From Anisakis pegreffii (taxonomy: Eukaryota > Nematoda > Chromadorea > Rhabditida > Anisakidae): a stretch of 64,000 bases of DNA. A program made the position numbers and the translations under genes. This document shows, in pieces, positions 52,765-64,000 of the stretch (within the stretch, counting starts at the first letter, position 1; each line of letters opens with the position of its first letter). A model generated the notes under the pieces. The model was not told the origin of the DNA. It saw only the letters and a program-made list of their open reading frames with translations, and ran no database searches. Location: NCBI GenBank assembly GCA_035041965.1, contig JAPYMA010003010.1, forward strand, positions 62,001 through 126,000, written 5' to 3'.

Positions 52765-54878
52765 TTAATTCTTCAGTGTTTTCTTAAGATGTGCTTCTTT
52801 AGCTGCTAGCAACGCTTCGGCAACAACTTTTTGCCGTGAACTCGCTAGAGCAAAAAGTTTCTGGATAATAGTTTCATCACCACAGTAGCCGTTGATCACT
52901 GTTCGATAGATCTTTCCACCGTTCCCAACCAATATATTCATCTGATTCGGTAACAATTCGAACAGTTCAGCTGGGGGATCACAAAGAATTTTCATCTGAA
53001 AACGAAAACAACTTCAGATCCGCAAGTTGGCTGCTTTCGAGCCGAGAAATCGAATCTCAGACCAATAGCAGATCAAATAGAACCTCAAAAAAAATACAAC
53101 ATCACTCGCTCGTTTTCCAGTTCTCCAATACTGTTATTGCTTGAAATTGACTAGAAAGTCATAGACTTTTGGTAGAGCTATGAAACAACTGATAACCGCA
53201 TCAATACATAAGTGAATTATGCAAAACCAAAAGAAATCATTGAACTTATATCTTAAAGCATAAAAGTATTAAATTATCAAATATCATTAAATCATTAAAT
53301 ATTAAATCATCAACATATTAAGGAATTATTAAACTTAAAATTATAAAAGAGGAACAATCGAAATGCATACCTCATTTTTTGACGGCACATCAAGCACAAT
53401 GAATGTACTCAGAACAGGCAGATCCGCCAATTGGATACTTTCATATTGCTCAGTCACCTGGATATCGCTAGTGTTCGGCACCATGTCTTCGTCCAAATCC
53501 AGCTCAACTCGTGGCAAACGAACGTCCAGAAGTGCTCCAGTGGCACACGTCACTAGTGCATCCAGAAAAGATCCACTAACGTTGAGAATCTTCAAATTTG
53601 AATTCGCCATTTTTTCAACTCAATGAATTGGTACATTTGATCAATTTGATTAAATATCTGAGCAATTGTTTTCCTCATGTTCAATCAAGGAATCGCCCGC
53701 TACACTATTTTAACTTTTTTTGAGTTGCCTTTTCTGTCAGCCGAGAGTCCTCGAACCCACCAAAAACCCATCAAAAATTGAGTTACCTACCAAAAACTCC
53801 ATCCGATTCAACCAATAGATAGTTGACATACTGCATCCTTGCAAAATGAATCAAAATTCTCTTTGTAGCGCTGATAACAAACCGAAATTATTCCAAAATT
53901 GTGCAAGGATGAATGAAAGCATTTGAGTGTTCAAAAGTGTTTAAAAGCAGTGTGCTTAAACTTCACCTTATCAAACCAAACAGCAAGAAGCAAACAAGTA
54001 AGAATGAGATCTTTGGAATGCGACTTACCGAAATATGCAAATGAAGAACCCACATAAGACGGTCATCGGCAACAATCAATTGATTACGATCAACGAACGC
54101 CCCTTCGTCGATCATTTGCTTTAGCAAATCTTCAGCATCATCGATCATCTCCTAAATATTCCCATCATATCGACGATAACTTGTTAGCAGTTCTCTCAAA
54201 CGCAGCATTCCAAAATGAGGTCGACTCTTGTGAGACTCAAAAACGTGAAAAGATTTTGAATCCTCGAACAATTTGTGAGGAATATCAAAATTTAATATCT
54301 CAGAGGAATGGATAATATGTTCCTTGATTGTCAGCGGAATGTACAACCTGAGGCACTACTGGTGCAGCGTCAATATGTGGAATGATAACGGTGTCGTCTG
54401 AACGCGCCGCTAGAAAGGGCTCAACCTTGGCCCTTATCATCGTAGCGCCTTGTCGCGTGACACTCGATCCAGAGCCACATTCCGCTACACCCATCTGAAG
54501 TGTGTTGCAGCTTGATCATCAAAGAGATTTTATTCTTTTGATGAAGTTTTACTGATGAAAAGGGAGCGATTAAAAGCATTCAGTTGGCATTTAGAAGTTT
54601 ATTGTAGTAGCATTAACGACCATATGGCCTCTGTTCTTGTTTACAATTTAACCTGGAATGATCTGAATTTTTGTAAGGATTTGATATATCTCCGATAAGT
54701 AGTCACTTGACAACTACATCAGATGGAATAAACAATGGTGAAGAATGAAGATCGCGAATACCTGAAGTGATACAGGCCTAAACGAACTAATCGCTCGTCC
54801 ATTCGGATAAATTGACTCCAACAAAAACTGACTATAATAAGCCCAAGGATCACAGATTTTCAGCAGATCAACTGACAT
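52765..54878 (-). CDS. EXOSC8: RNA exosome complex subunit Rrp43/EXOSC8, five exons
   Basis: Exons 54878-54762, 54494-54348, 54151-54029, 53589-53371 and 52995-52765, all joined in phase 0, give 278 residues; human EXOSC8 has 276. It is a RNase PH-fold subunit of the six-membered exosome ring, which guides RNA to the catalytic subunits for 3'-5' processing and decay in nucleus and cytoplasm. Matching landmarks: an N-terminal PWAYYSQFLLES...NGRAISSFRPV segment (residues 11-36); GSSVTRQGATMIRAKVE (48-64); IIPHIDAAP (77-85); RLMWVLHLHISILNVSGSFLDA across the exon 3/4 junction, equivalent to the WVLY-CDL-LDYDGN-LDA block of EXOSC8; CDPPAELFELLPNQMNILV, equivalent to DPTGEEE (from 207); and a helical lysine-rich C terminus. 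EXOSC7 and EXOSC9 fit less well. The loop after residue 88 is about 18 residues shorter than in human, so a small exon may be missed there. Confidence 0.93.
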
Positions 54879-54881
54879 TGC

Positions 54882-54889
54882 CTATAAAG
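54882..54889 (-). promoter_or_regulatory. Candidate trans-splice acceptor of EXOSC8
   Basis: On the minus strand a CTTTATAG acceptor-like sequence ends three bases before the ATG at 54878. A 3-base 5' leader is typical for spliced-leader trans-splicing in nematodes and unusual for a conventional promoter-proximal start. Confidence 0.4.
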
Positions 54890-55624
54890 CAATAATGATT
54901 ACTATGTAAATTTACTGCTGATAGTATCAGATGCTTTTTGTGACCGCCTTACGCATCAAACCATCATGGTTTCAGTGACAAACAACCGCATTTAATTACG
55001 CTTAATATCAGTATCCCTGAATCTTTACTTTCCTGATAAAGACACGTTCACGAGTCACTGCTTCAATAGCATCCTAGGCTAGATTGAAGCTATAGTGATT
55101 TCCATGAGCACATTATTCCATCAAAACCAAACCGATCGTCTCCCATCGACTAACAAATCAGCTAAAGCCAATCTTACCACTTCAATGCAACACCCAAATC
55201 TCACATTCTCTAATTTTTAAAATCATTTCGAGAGCTGTCAGAAATTCTTCTAAATCCCAGAAGATCAAGCACCGACGATTCAAACGGCTTGTAGAGTAAA
55301 GTGTGTGGGAGAGCGAATAATTTCGCGAAGCAACCGAGACATTTAATGAAAAACCAAAGCTGTTCAACATGAACAACAACAATAACGATGAATGAATGCA
55401 CAAACAACGCAAAATGAGAAAAGAACGCCTCAATAACAAAAATATTGCAGATAGGCAAGTTTCATTACGTGATTAATGTCATCATGGTAATAAATAATTT
55501 CGAATACATCATATTTCACGGTTATCACAATCAATCAACACGATTAGATTTGAATAGAAGACATTGCGAGATTAATCCTCTGAATGGATATGTTACGGAA
55601 GCAGATGCTCATACAAAATACAAT

Positions 55625-55667
55625 GAATAAATAAATAAATAATAATAATAATAATAATAATAATAAT
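55625..55667. repeat. (AAT)n/(AAAT)n microsatellite
   Basis: AATAAAT units followed by nine to ten perfect AAT units. Confidence 0.9.
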
Positions 55668-55867
55668 CACAAACCATCAACAATACAAAACTTCAATATA
55701 TGTATGCGATCATAAAGACTATTTTAGAAAAAGATATGCGGCATTATAGCACTTCAAAGCGGAAATATTACAAAGCAACTTAAAATCCAAAGCGAAAATA
55801 TAACAACAATAATAATGCCAACGACAATACCAACTGTCATAATATTGATATTAATAACAATACTAAT

Positions 55868-55886
55868 CACACACACACACACACAC
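55868..55886. repeat. (CA)n microsatellite
   Basis: About nine perfect CA units, continuing imperfectly to about 55897. Confidence 0.9.
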
Positions 55887-56034
55887 GCAAACACACATTC
55901 AACAATCTTCAATCACATTTATGGAAATTATGAAAATAGACAAACATCAACGATTTACGACAACAGATATTAATTACACTGAACCCTCGTTATAACACTG
56001 AATCGACTGATAATATTATTGTGAACGATGAACT

Positions 56035-58382
56035 TTAATTATTATCATCGCTGCGTGTGCTAGAATTCGCCCCGTTACTGCCACGATGCAGTCTTCGTCT
56101 ATCATCCAACGACACCGAACTGGTTGACGCGAACGACGCTGATTCATGACAGAACGGTGCTGGTGACGTTGACTGAGGCTAAAACAAATTCGATCATCTC
56201 ATCACTGAATTCATTAGTACATCAAAAATACTCCATTATCAGGATAATCGCTATTATTACTGATACCTGTATCGTATGCAACACATTATCATTATCATCA
56301 TTGATACCCGTACCAGTAAACGATATCATGACACTGTAACCTAACCATATGAACTGTCTCATGTCTAACTAATGAAATCTGCAAAAAGTAGTAAACTTTC
56401 ACGAAAAGATTACGCAATTAAACGAACCGAAACAGAACTGCTGTTTGGCTGTTGATTGGCGAATGAAGCTGACAAGAGTTGCTGTGAGGAGAACGCTCGA
56501 GGTGGTGAGCAACGTCCCGCATCGCCTCCACATCGCGCACACAGATGTCTCTCTTCGAACAACAACACGTTCATTGCCTCCTCGTAGATTCTCGCCTCAG
56601 GAAATTCCACTTTGGTTTGTTTCTTATCTGTTGCGTACACAATTGACGTACAACACACCTACAATACGTCGTCACATTTCATCGAAACTCGAACATGTCA
56701 TAGACTCATTATGACTATGACCAGGTGGTGATGCCATAGACTCTTGCACTTCGTTTTCTGGAGACGGTCATCTCCTCGAGTAGAACTTTTTCACTATCAA
56801 ATAATGTGTAAATTACTGACTACTTCTAGAAATGAAAAAAAAAGAATAACTGCGAAACGAAGAAACCAATCAACCGATTGACTCACTTACTTCAGAGTTC
56901 TTCCTGCCCTGACCAAAAAATGTCCACTGACAGACCTCAGCACTTTCTGCACCAATATCTAAATTTCATCACATCACTCATCCACTATTCTTGCAAAAAC
57001 ATTTCAGTTCACTTACTACTCAAGAACGAAATCAGCTAAACTAGCAATTGATTTCAAAAAGTGACCTTTAACAAACAACACACGATCTGTAAAGCGCACT
57101 ACCAAACGATCAAAAAGTTCCAAATTTTTCATCAAATTATCATCCGATTGCGACGTATACGAATACTTATTATTGTGTCGATTTATGAGCAATTTTATGA
57201 CTGGCTGTAAATTGGTGCAATATTACCGTTTAATATTACTTGAATATATCAAACAACAACAATCACAAATGAGTGAAACTTCTATTGATACGAATCAAAC
57301 AACTCATATGACTGAAGTTGTTGGCGAGAAAATTTAAACTCTGGAATAATTGTGAAGTAAGCGAAGATTGCTTTATGCTAAAATGACAGATTACTGATTA
57401 CTGCTGGAATCCTATCCCAAAACTAAACAATGAATACCTTCGTCGTACTGCTGACAATACGATCGCAATCCTTCTTCGTACAAATAATTGGCACCTTACA
57501 AATACCTACTGGTTCAACATCCTCTTTCTTCATGAAACTCAACCAATCCTCGCATTGTTGAACCAGATCCTTAAGAAGCATTTATCACTGACCGTAAATC
57601 CAGACTTCAAAAGATTTTGTGCAGTGAAAACGAGTGTTCCATTCCATTACCATATTTCATTGGTATCAAATGAATGAAATGTTCACAACAATGCAACACA
57701 TCACCTATTGCAATTAATCACACAAACACTCAATTTCTTTCTCGTTTGAATTTGTTCTAAAATCAACCTGAATCAAATAATATTTCGCCTCAGCCAAAAT
57801 CTCCATCGTCTCCACACGACAATCCGGCAGTGCCACATTGCCATCCCTCAAGAAATTCAGAATCGTCCCAAAATGTTTGCCACAACGATCGATTAACACC
57901 CATCCTTCGTTATCTGTCAACACCTGTGAACTGACGCAAATCATCCATCTGACTGACTCACACTCGTAATATTATTCACACATTAATCTCATATGACTGA
58001 TTCTGAAGGACTTCTCATTGTATACAATTGATCTCAAGCTGATACGCGCACATTTTCTCACAATTCATTTGCTATCGCTCGCTGTTCTGTTCATAAATGA
58101 CTGCTCATTGAATAATCTATATCATTATAAGTACTCTTAAATTATGCAACCAATTCATCGTCGCACCTCCATACGTCCCGAAAACATCGCCTGCAACATC
58201 GACTGATGCTTGACCAGTGTTGATATTGTTGTGCTATAGAGCGCTCCGCCAACGTTCAGTTTCACATAATGCGACTGAGGCTCATTGATTGTGATAAGTC
58301 GAGGGGTCGTCGTACTAGTCTTGATGTTACCCTGATTCATGATTTTCATTCCCAAACCACTACCCTCATTTGACATATCCAT
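56035..58382 (-). CDS. BTB/POZ (KCTD) adaptor of the BACURD group (KCTD10/KCTD13/TNFAIP1-like), seven exons
   Basis: Exons 58382-58167, 57923-57768, 57569-57438, 57204-57066, 56958-56891, 56658-56428 and 56178-56035 join in frame to 361 residues (vertebrate members are about 310-330). The BTB/T1 domain runs from about residue 39 ([61 protein letters not shown]). The family-specific middle follows ([39 protein letters not shown]) and then the [14 protein letters not shown] block (251-264), reported as the PCNA-binding site in vertebrate members. These proteins are substrate adaptors of CUL3 ubiquitin ligases; in vertebrates RhoA is a substrate. The three vertebrate paralogues cannot be told apart here. 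Exon 1 begins at an acceptor (TTTCAG, 58394), suggesting trans-splicing or a 5' untranslated exon. The exon 6 donor (GTTCGT) is weak; reading through it gives an alternative stop at 56410. The C terminus beyond about residue 270 is unlike vertebrate members and carries extra cysteines. Confidence 0.94.
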
Positions 58383-58394
58383 TTGTGTGGAATC

Positions 58395-58402
58395 CTGAAA
58401 TA
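58395..58402 (-). promoter_or_regulatory. Candidate trans-splice acceptor of the BACURD gene
   Basis: On the minus strand ATATTTCAG ends 12 bases before the ATG at 58382. It is a strong nematode 3' splice site with no coding exon upstream, fitting spliced-leader addition; a distant 5' untranslated exon is the alternative. Confidence 0.45.
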
Positions 58403-58949
58403 TTTTCTCTCATCTCCTCGCCAAATTAAAACTTCCCAATTTCTCACAATCAGCTGATCGCCTCACTCTTCATGCGAATTAAAAATTTGTGAGCCGTTCA
58501 CTCACGACTAATTGCTATTGATTATTGTGAACCCTTTCGGTTGCCACTACTCGATGACACCATATACCCATAAACTAATGAACCGATTTGCACAATATTA
58601 CCGCAACCCATCAAGTCATTTGGACCTGATCATTCTCGTACAAGTTGATATGTTCCTCCAATATTCACACTATGCTTTCACCTAGATGATTTAGCTCGAA
58701 TTCCACTGCTTATTCGTATGAATCATTTGGATCACCATTAATATTGCCCATTAAATGATAAGATATTTGCATGATAGTTTGATAACTAGTCAATTATTGT
58801 GTCGAAACAATAAAATGTAATCAACACAACACATTGTAGTGCATACTTTATTCGAATTGTCAAACACGTAACGAAAATCGTGAAAGACGGCACAGCACTA
58901 CGTTAATTTTTTTTTCCTCAAGAATGTTTCCATATTTCACAAGTTCTTT

Positions 58950-58967
58950 TTCTTCTTCTTCTTCTTC
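58950..58967. repeat. (TTC)6 microsatellite
   Basis: Six perfect TTC units embedded in a pyrimidine-rich stretch. Confidence 0.85.
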
Positions 58968-61900
58968 AAATTACAAACGAATGTTTTGGATGATGATGAT
59001 GAGTGGATGGAGTTGAGAACAATTGAATTGAATAAGACTGAAATGGAACACTTTTTTTGTTGGACGGAACAAATCTTCAAAAAATTTCGATACGAGTTCA
59101 TTGAAATGATTATTAGATTGCGAGAATTTTCAAGTTACATAAGTAAAAAACGGTTGGAGGGTTGAATAAACTCAACAGAAACTACTACTTGTTTTCAGAA
59201 GTTGACTGAAACAAGAAATTTGCAAGCAGATGATGAATCAAAGCTAAAAAAATTTCACTTCTGAAATCAACGGCAAGTTTCACAGAACCTGACCAGATAA
59301 GAGGTATATTCAAGAGTACATGCTTAATCTAACTTTCAAGACTTACTCAATGATGACTAAAATTTACCCTTTTCGATAACAATCGAGTTTCATTCACTTA
59401 ATGATTCCGTTTGATCTAAAATGTGACAATGAGATATATTTATGTACGAACAGATAGGGGATCAACTTGAAAGGTTACACTGCCCTTCGGATATGATATC
59501 TATGGATAACAGAGATGAAATTATAAGAATCGACTGACTAATGAGGATTGCAGAGCGCAAATACGAAGACAACCATCATCAAACGCAAACGAATCAACGA
59601 AATTAATCGAGGAGTCGAGATGAATAGACACATATACACATAATGTTGCTTGTGAATTAACAACCATGACAATGATTATCAATCATATCATTAAAATCGT
59701 TAAATCACTGTAATTAAAATCGACCTATTCGATGATAACAATAACAATAGTAATAATAATAATAACAAATGAGTGATTGGTACTACCGTTCACCACAACC
59801 AAAATTGGGGTCGCCGCATAAATAATTAATATCAGATCGAAACGCGTACATTCTCAAGCAGCATGTAATCATGAAATGTTAACCGTATAAAACGCACAAA
59901 CACACACACAAATACATACATATACATACAATACCTTAAGTCTTAAATCTCGTGAAGAAATGTGACCGATCGACCACCAATCATTCGGTTGTGATCAAAC
60001 AAAATTATACAATGATAATCGTAACAACAATGATATAATACCCGCAACATTTTTAGAATATAGCGATATCTCGACAACATCGTAATTAACAACAAGAAAC
60101 GAACAAGACAAGAGTTGATTCGTCGTCTATTCACTCATCTAAATTACTGAAGAAGCAATAATCGTACAGCAATTGTACAGTAACTGAACAATATAAGATA
60201 TGCTCGAATGGTTATCTTCTTCTGCGCATAACTATGGCATTTCACATTCATTCCTTTATACATGTTAGCTTTTTCGAGAAGATATATTGATGATACACAA
60301 CTTTCCCCATCACACCATCTCAAAATCCAGATACACCACCGAAAACATCATACATCCAAAAATCTATTCCACTCACTCGTATCCCTACTCAATCACAAAA
60401 TTCATCAAAACAAAACTAAATTCTCTCTGATATTTTCTATCATTCCCTCTTTATCAACGTATAAATCACCACCCTGACTTCCCATAAAACTTTTCCAGTC
60501 TCGAAATTTATTGACCTAGGAAAACAATTTCCCAAGTTGCAAACAACAACAACAGCATCAACAACAACACAGTTCAGTGATAACCAAACTGAACCAACAC
60601 GACCGACACAATCGCTACCAACAGAGTGTGCTTTCACATTTAGGAGCAGCAGTAGCATTGCAAGAAAACAGAACAATAACAACAAAAACCACTGATCAAT
60701 TTGTCAAGTCGAATGACGGAACAACTAATAAATCAATTAAAAAAACATTGCTGCTCTTGTTCAGAAGAATGAATTCATCCAAACTGAACGAACGAACAAA
60801 GATTAAAAACGAACAATAAATGAACAATCAAGATTAAAACAAAACGCAACAAAAACAATCGAACAAAAGTGCCATATATGAAGATAATTTCAACCACGAG
60901 AGTGTTATCGTCTTTGTGGTGAAATTATTCGCTTCAATATTAAATAAACTATCAACAGGAGCCGGTGATGGGAAACGGCTCACGGCACTACGCAATGCCT
61001 TCTATACCATTCGTCATGATCAAAACAAAACAAAACAAAAAAATAAATTTTCAAAAAATTCACACTTTCCTAATGTCTCATCTCATTTCTCATTCAAACT
61101 TTTGTGACATTCATACAATCTTACACTTCCTTACAACTACCACAATGATATCATTATCTAATCACCACATATCATATTCCTTTTCAAACACCACCTATTC
61201 CTATCCTCATTCATAAATTTCATTTCCTCCCTATCTCCCTCCCCTTCACCATATCCCCTCAGCAAAGCTTCAATCACTTCAATCACCCAAGCCTAGAAAA
61301 TCGCTCACACTCTTCTAGAACTCATCTCAAAAGAGCCCTCACAGATACGATTAAGCTTCTTGACTAACGATGAGTCCATTTTTCAACAACATGAGAACTG
61401 ACACAAATCTCGATCCCAGTAATACACTAACAACTTTTTGCTTGTTTCTTCATTGGAATGGTACAGGCAAATGCATCAAAAAGAGGCAGATTATACGAAG
61501 AATTAATGGAAAACGCAATTGTAAAACATTATAATAATCATAATAACAGTACAGATACATCTCTGATTGATCGCTTTAGAGAATGTGAATAAAACAAACC
61601 GAAAACGAAATCGAATGAAACAAAAGACAATTAAAACGATAGTGCAGTTTGTGGATCTTTGATAGGCAACACGATTTATGGGAATGGTGACTGGCAACTA
61701 AGGGATGAATGGATGGATTAAAGAATATAATGATGACGATGACCAACCACCATTAAAAAACTCATCTTCGAACTCTCAACACAAATTCTCACCAAAACTC
61801 TCTAACAACTCCCAACCAATACTTCCCTATAGCTAACTAATTACTCAACATCATGAATCCATTTTGAAACCAAACCCCTCTTAATAAGCTGAACACAGAT

Positions 61901-62548
61901 CAAAACGAATAACTCAAACAGATCCTGCATTAATCTTCCTTCATCTGATCTCAAACTTCGAATGAACTTCCTCTAATCTCAACCTCAAAACTGGCAATTG
62001 ATCTCTAATTCTTCAGGATTGGACGGAACAACGATGCAACACCCGAGAACTAACAAACAAAATCCATCTAATAAGTCAACCGCCCACATCTCATCATCAT
62101 CATACTCTTGTATTGCTCATAAACACACCAAGTGAACACAGATCTTTGCGTATACAAAGAAAATAATCGTTACAACTCAATGAATATCGATGAATTAATT
62201 AAAAACATAAAATAACCAAACGAACACTCAAACAAATAAAACAAAGGCAGCCATGTGCATTATTCATTAATAACTATCATATCAAAACTTATAGATTGAT
62301 TAAAAGATTTACAACTGCAAAAAATTCGCTTCAATTACCTATTATCACCACCAAAATATCAGTCAAAACAGATCGATCGCCGCTTCAAATCAACAAAATG
62401 CGAACAAAAACCATGACGACGACGTGAAAAAATACGAGTAAATGTATGACAACGAGTGGCTTGAGAACAGAATGAACAAAAAAAAACTAATACAAGATTG
62501 AAAAATGCTAATATCGCCGTAACTCAGCCCGAATTGTACTGGACGAAC

Positions 62549-62575
62549 GGGAGGGGGTGGGGTGGGGTGGGGTGG
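62549..62575 (+). repeat. G-quadruplex-type tandem GGGGT run
   Basis: Five consecutive runs of three to five G separated by single A or T bases, on the plus strand, in otherwise G-poor sequence. The spacing satisfies the usual G-quadruplex rule (four runs of three or more G with short loops). Two further short G runs follow within 25 bases. Confidence 0.8.
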
Positions 62576-63087
62576 AAGAGACAGAGGGAACCGGGGAATA
62601 TAATGAAGCAAAAAAAAAACTGAAACAAGATATGATATAACCGAACAAGTGGATTATAATCTCTAAACAAAATCCTTTCCAGATACTCATCACCAGCAAT
62701 CATGGAAGAACACAAACAGGCGACCAATAGTATTCAACACAAACAATAAATGAACAAATAAAACAACTTCGTTGTGTATTCGTTATGTTGATGATAAATT
62801 AATGGACTTCGTATGTAAATGGAACCAAAATCAAAGAATCACTCCTCATAACCAAAATTAACCAAACGCCCCATAGTAACGATAGCCAAACGAACACTCT
62901 ACCAAAACACAAAAAACAGGTAATACATCAACAAAAACATTTCCAGATGATAAAATTATAATTTGCAAAACAAAACAAAACAAAACCCCGGCAAAAATCT
63001 CATTCCAAATCGATCAATCGTGACATTATCAATAATAATACTAATAACAATGGTAATGATAACGTGATAATAATCATGATTCACTTA

Positions 63088-63111
63088 AATAATAATAATA
63101 ATAATAATAAC
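63088..63111. repeat. (AAT)n microsatellite
   Basis: About eight AAT units in A/T-rich non-coding sequence. Confidence 0.9.
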
Positions 63112-64000
63112 AATTATCAAAAAAAATTGGACGCTGCAGAGTAAAACAATAAAAGTAATAATCAAGTAATACAGTGGTTGTCATATTGTTGAATTGATGA
63201 GGTGTTTTTGGTCGACATTTACACTAATAACAACAATGATAATATAATCAACGTACAATTCAAGCACGCAAACACGTAACGTGACCTGCAAATTTGTGGA
63301 GAAACACTAGTGACCTGATGTGACTGACTAACTCACCGATTCACTCACCCACTTACGATGCACGTTCCTCATCGTAACCTCTGACTCTGACTCTAATTAT
63401 TTCTCATTCGCTCTTCAATACATCTTAACTTCATCGCAAACTATTGACAATATATTATAGTATATTTACACGATCAATTGTTCAAATCTGATGATGAAAC
63501 AAGAAGAAGCACAAAAACTCAATTACAAAAATACACAAACAAATAAATACGCTACGCACAGACACATCATCATCACAAATTCGGCATATATTCAATTCAC
63601 CACAATCATCAATCACCTTCATGCAATAACCACGCCATCGTCTTGCGGCTTATATATTCTATTCTCTGCATAATCACGTACACAACAAATATCGCTTTGA
63701 ACCAACCACCAATCGGTGTGAACAATTCCCTCTGAACCGTTGATTTGAAATCATTCTTCAAATCCATTCAATCGCATCCGTTTAGTTTAGCACCAAAAAC
63801 ATAAATAGACAATGAACACCATCGAATCCACTCCATTGAAATGTGCACTTTTGTATACCCAAACATATCTGTGGCAGCTGAATCCTGTTCAGTTTTGCGA
63901 TATTGAAATCAACAAATAAGTAAAATGTCGAATGTAGCATTATTATCACCGTTATCATCAGATAAACGTGTCAACCAAATAAATCTGCAGTCAGCAATGA

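Larger units (their letters stand above)
54890..56034. other. Intergenic region between EXOSC8 and BACURD gene
   Basis: It contains the BACURD 3' untranslated region, the upstream region of EXOSC8, and AAT and CA microsatellites. Open frames at about 55.2-55.45 kb are hydrophobic, without splice signals or domains, and are not supported as genes. The two minus-strand genes are about 1.15 kb apart, so operon organisation is not obvious. Confidence 0.5.
58403..64000. other. Low-complexity A/C-rich region upstream of BACURD
   Basis: It is rich in AACAA, ATAATA and CA-type low-complexity sequence on the plus strand, with simple repeats and one G-rich run. I found no exon with convincing splice sites and protein similarity on either strand. 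It should contain the BACURD upstream region. Long A/C-biased frames near 60.3-61.2 kb are composition artefacts. Confidence 0.5.

Noticed and set aside
53363..53626. Plus-strand frame of 87 codons
   Set aside because: It is the reverse-strand shadow of EXOSC8 exon 4.
56445..56714. Plus-strand frame of 89 codons
   Set aside because: It is the reverse-strand shadow of BACURD exon 6.
60262..61216. Several A/C-biased plus-strand frames
   Set aside because: Low-complexity composition gives open frames by chance. No domain, start context or splice pattern supports them.
1..64000. CRISPR array, prophage, bacterial operon or viral element
   Set aside because: No regularly spaced repeats or prokaryotic gene structure. 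The split, phase-consistent exons are eukaryotic, and no viral proteins were recognised.

Overview
This is AT-rich eukaryotic DNA with small exons and introns of about 50 bp to several kb. The 3' splice sites follow the nematode consensus: 14 of the 25 introns of the largest gene end in TTTCAG. The recognisable proteins have clear animal relatives, so the window is most likely a nematode genomic scaffold. I cannot name the species. No ribosomal RNA, tRNA, CRISPR array or bacterial or viral gene was recognised.

Layout. (1) 1-3061: no supported gene. (2) 3062-17670, minus strand: a complete 26-exon gene for a phospholipase C-like, catalytically inactive protein (PRIP/PLCL family; pll-1 in C. 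elegans). All exon phases fit, giving 1061 residues. (3) 17671-40878: about 23 kb with no convincing gene; it holds simple repeats, hairpins, MITE-like inverted repeats and a few weak exon candidates. (4) 40879-42953, plus strand: a five-exon gene for a 125-residue acidic secreted protein of unknown family. (5) 44103-49453, minus strand: exons for tyrosine-rich proteins of no recognised family, perhaps one gene with alternative first exons or two neighbouring genes. (6) 52765-54881, minus: a five-exon RNA exosome subunit Rrp43/EXOSC8 gene. (7) 56035-58394, minus: a seven-exon BTB/KCTD adaptor of the BACURD (KCTD10/KCTD13/TNFAIP1) group. (8) 58395-64000: low-complexity A/C-rich DNA with simple repeats and a G-quadruplex-type run.

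The genes do not form an obvious pathway: signalling scaffold, RNA decay, ubiquitin-ligase adaptor, and two nematode-type proteins of unknown role. Several begin just after a 3' splice-site-like sequence with no visible upstream exon, as expected for spliced-leader trans-splicing.

The most unusual points are: loss of both catalytic histidines in the PLC-like protein; a retained PP1-docking motif without the regulatory threonine; two diverged copies of an interspersed repeat in one pll-1 intron; a cysteine-containing extension in the BACURD protein; and the unrecognised tyrosine-rich and secreted proteins.
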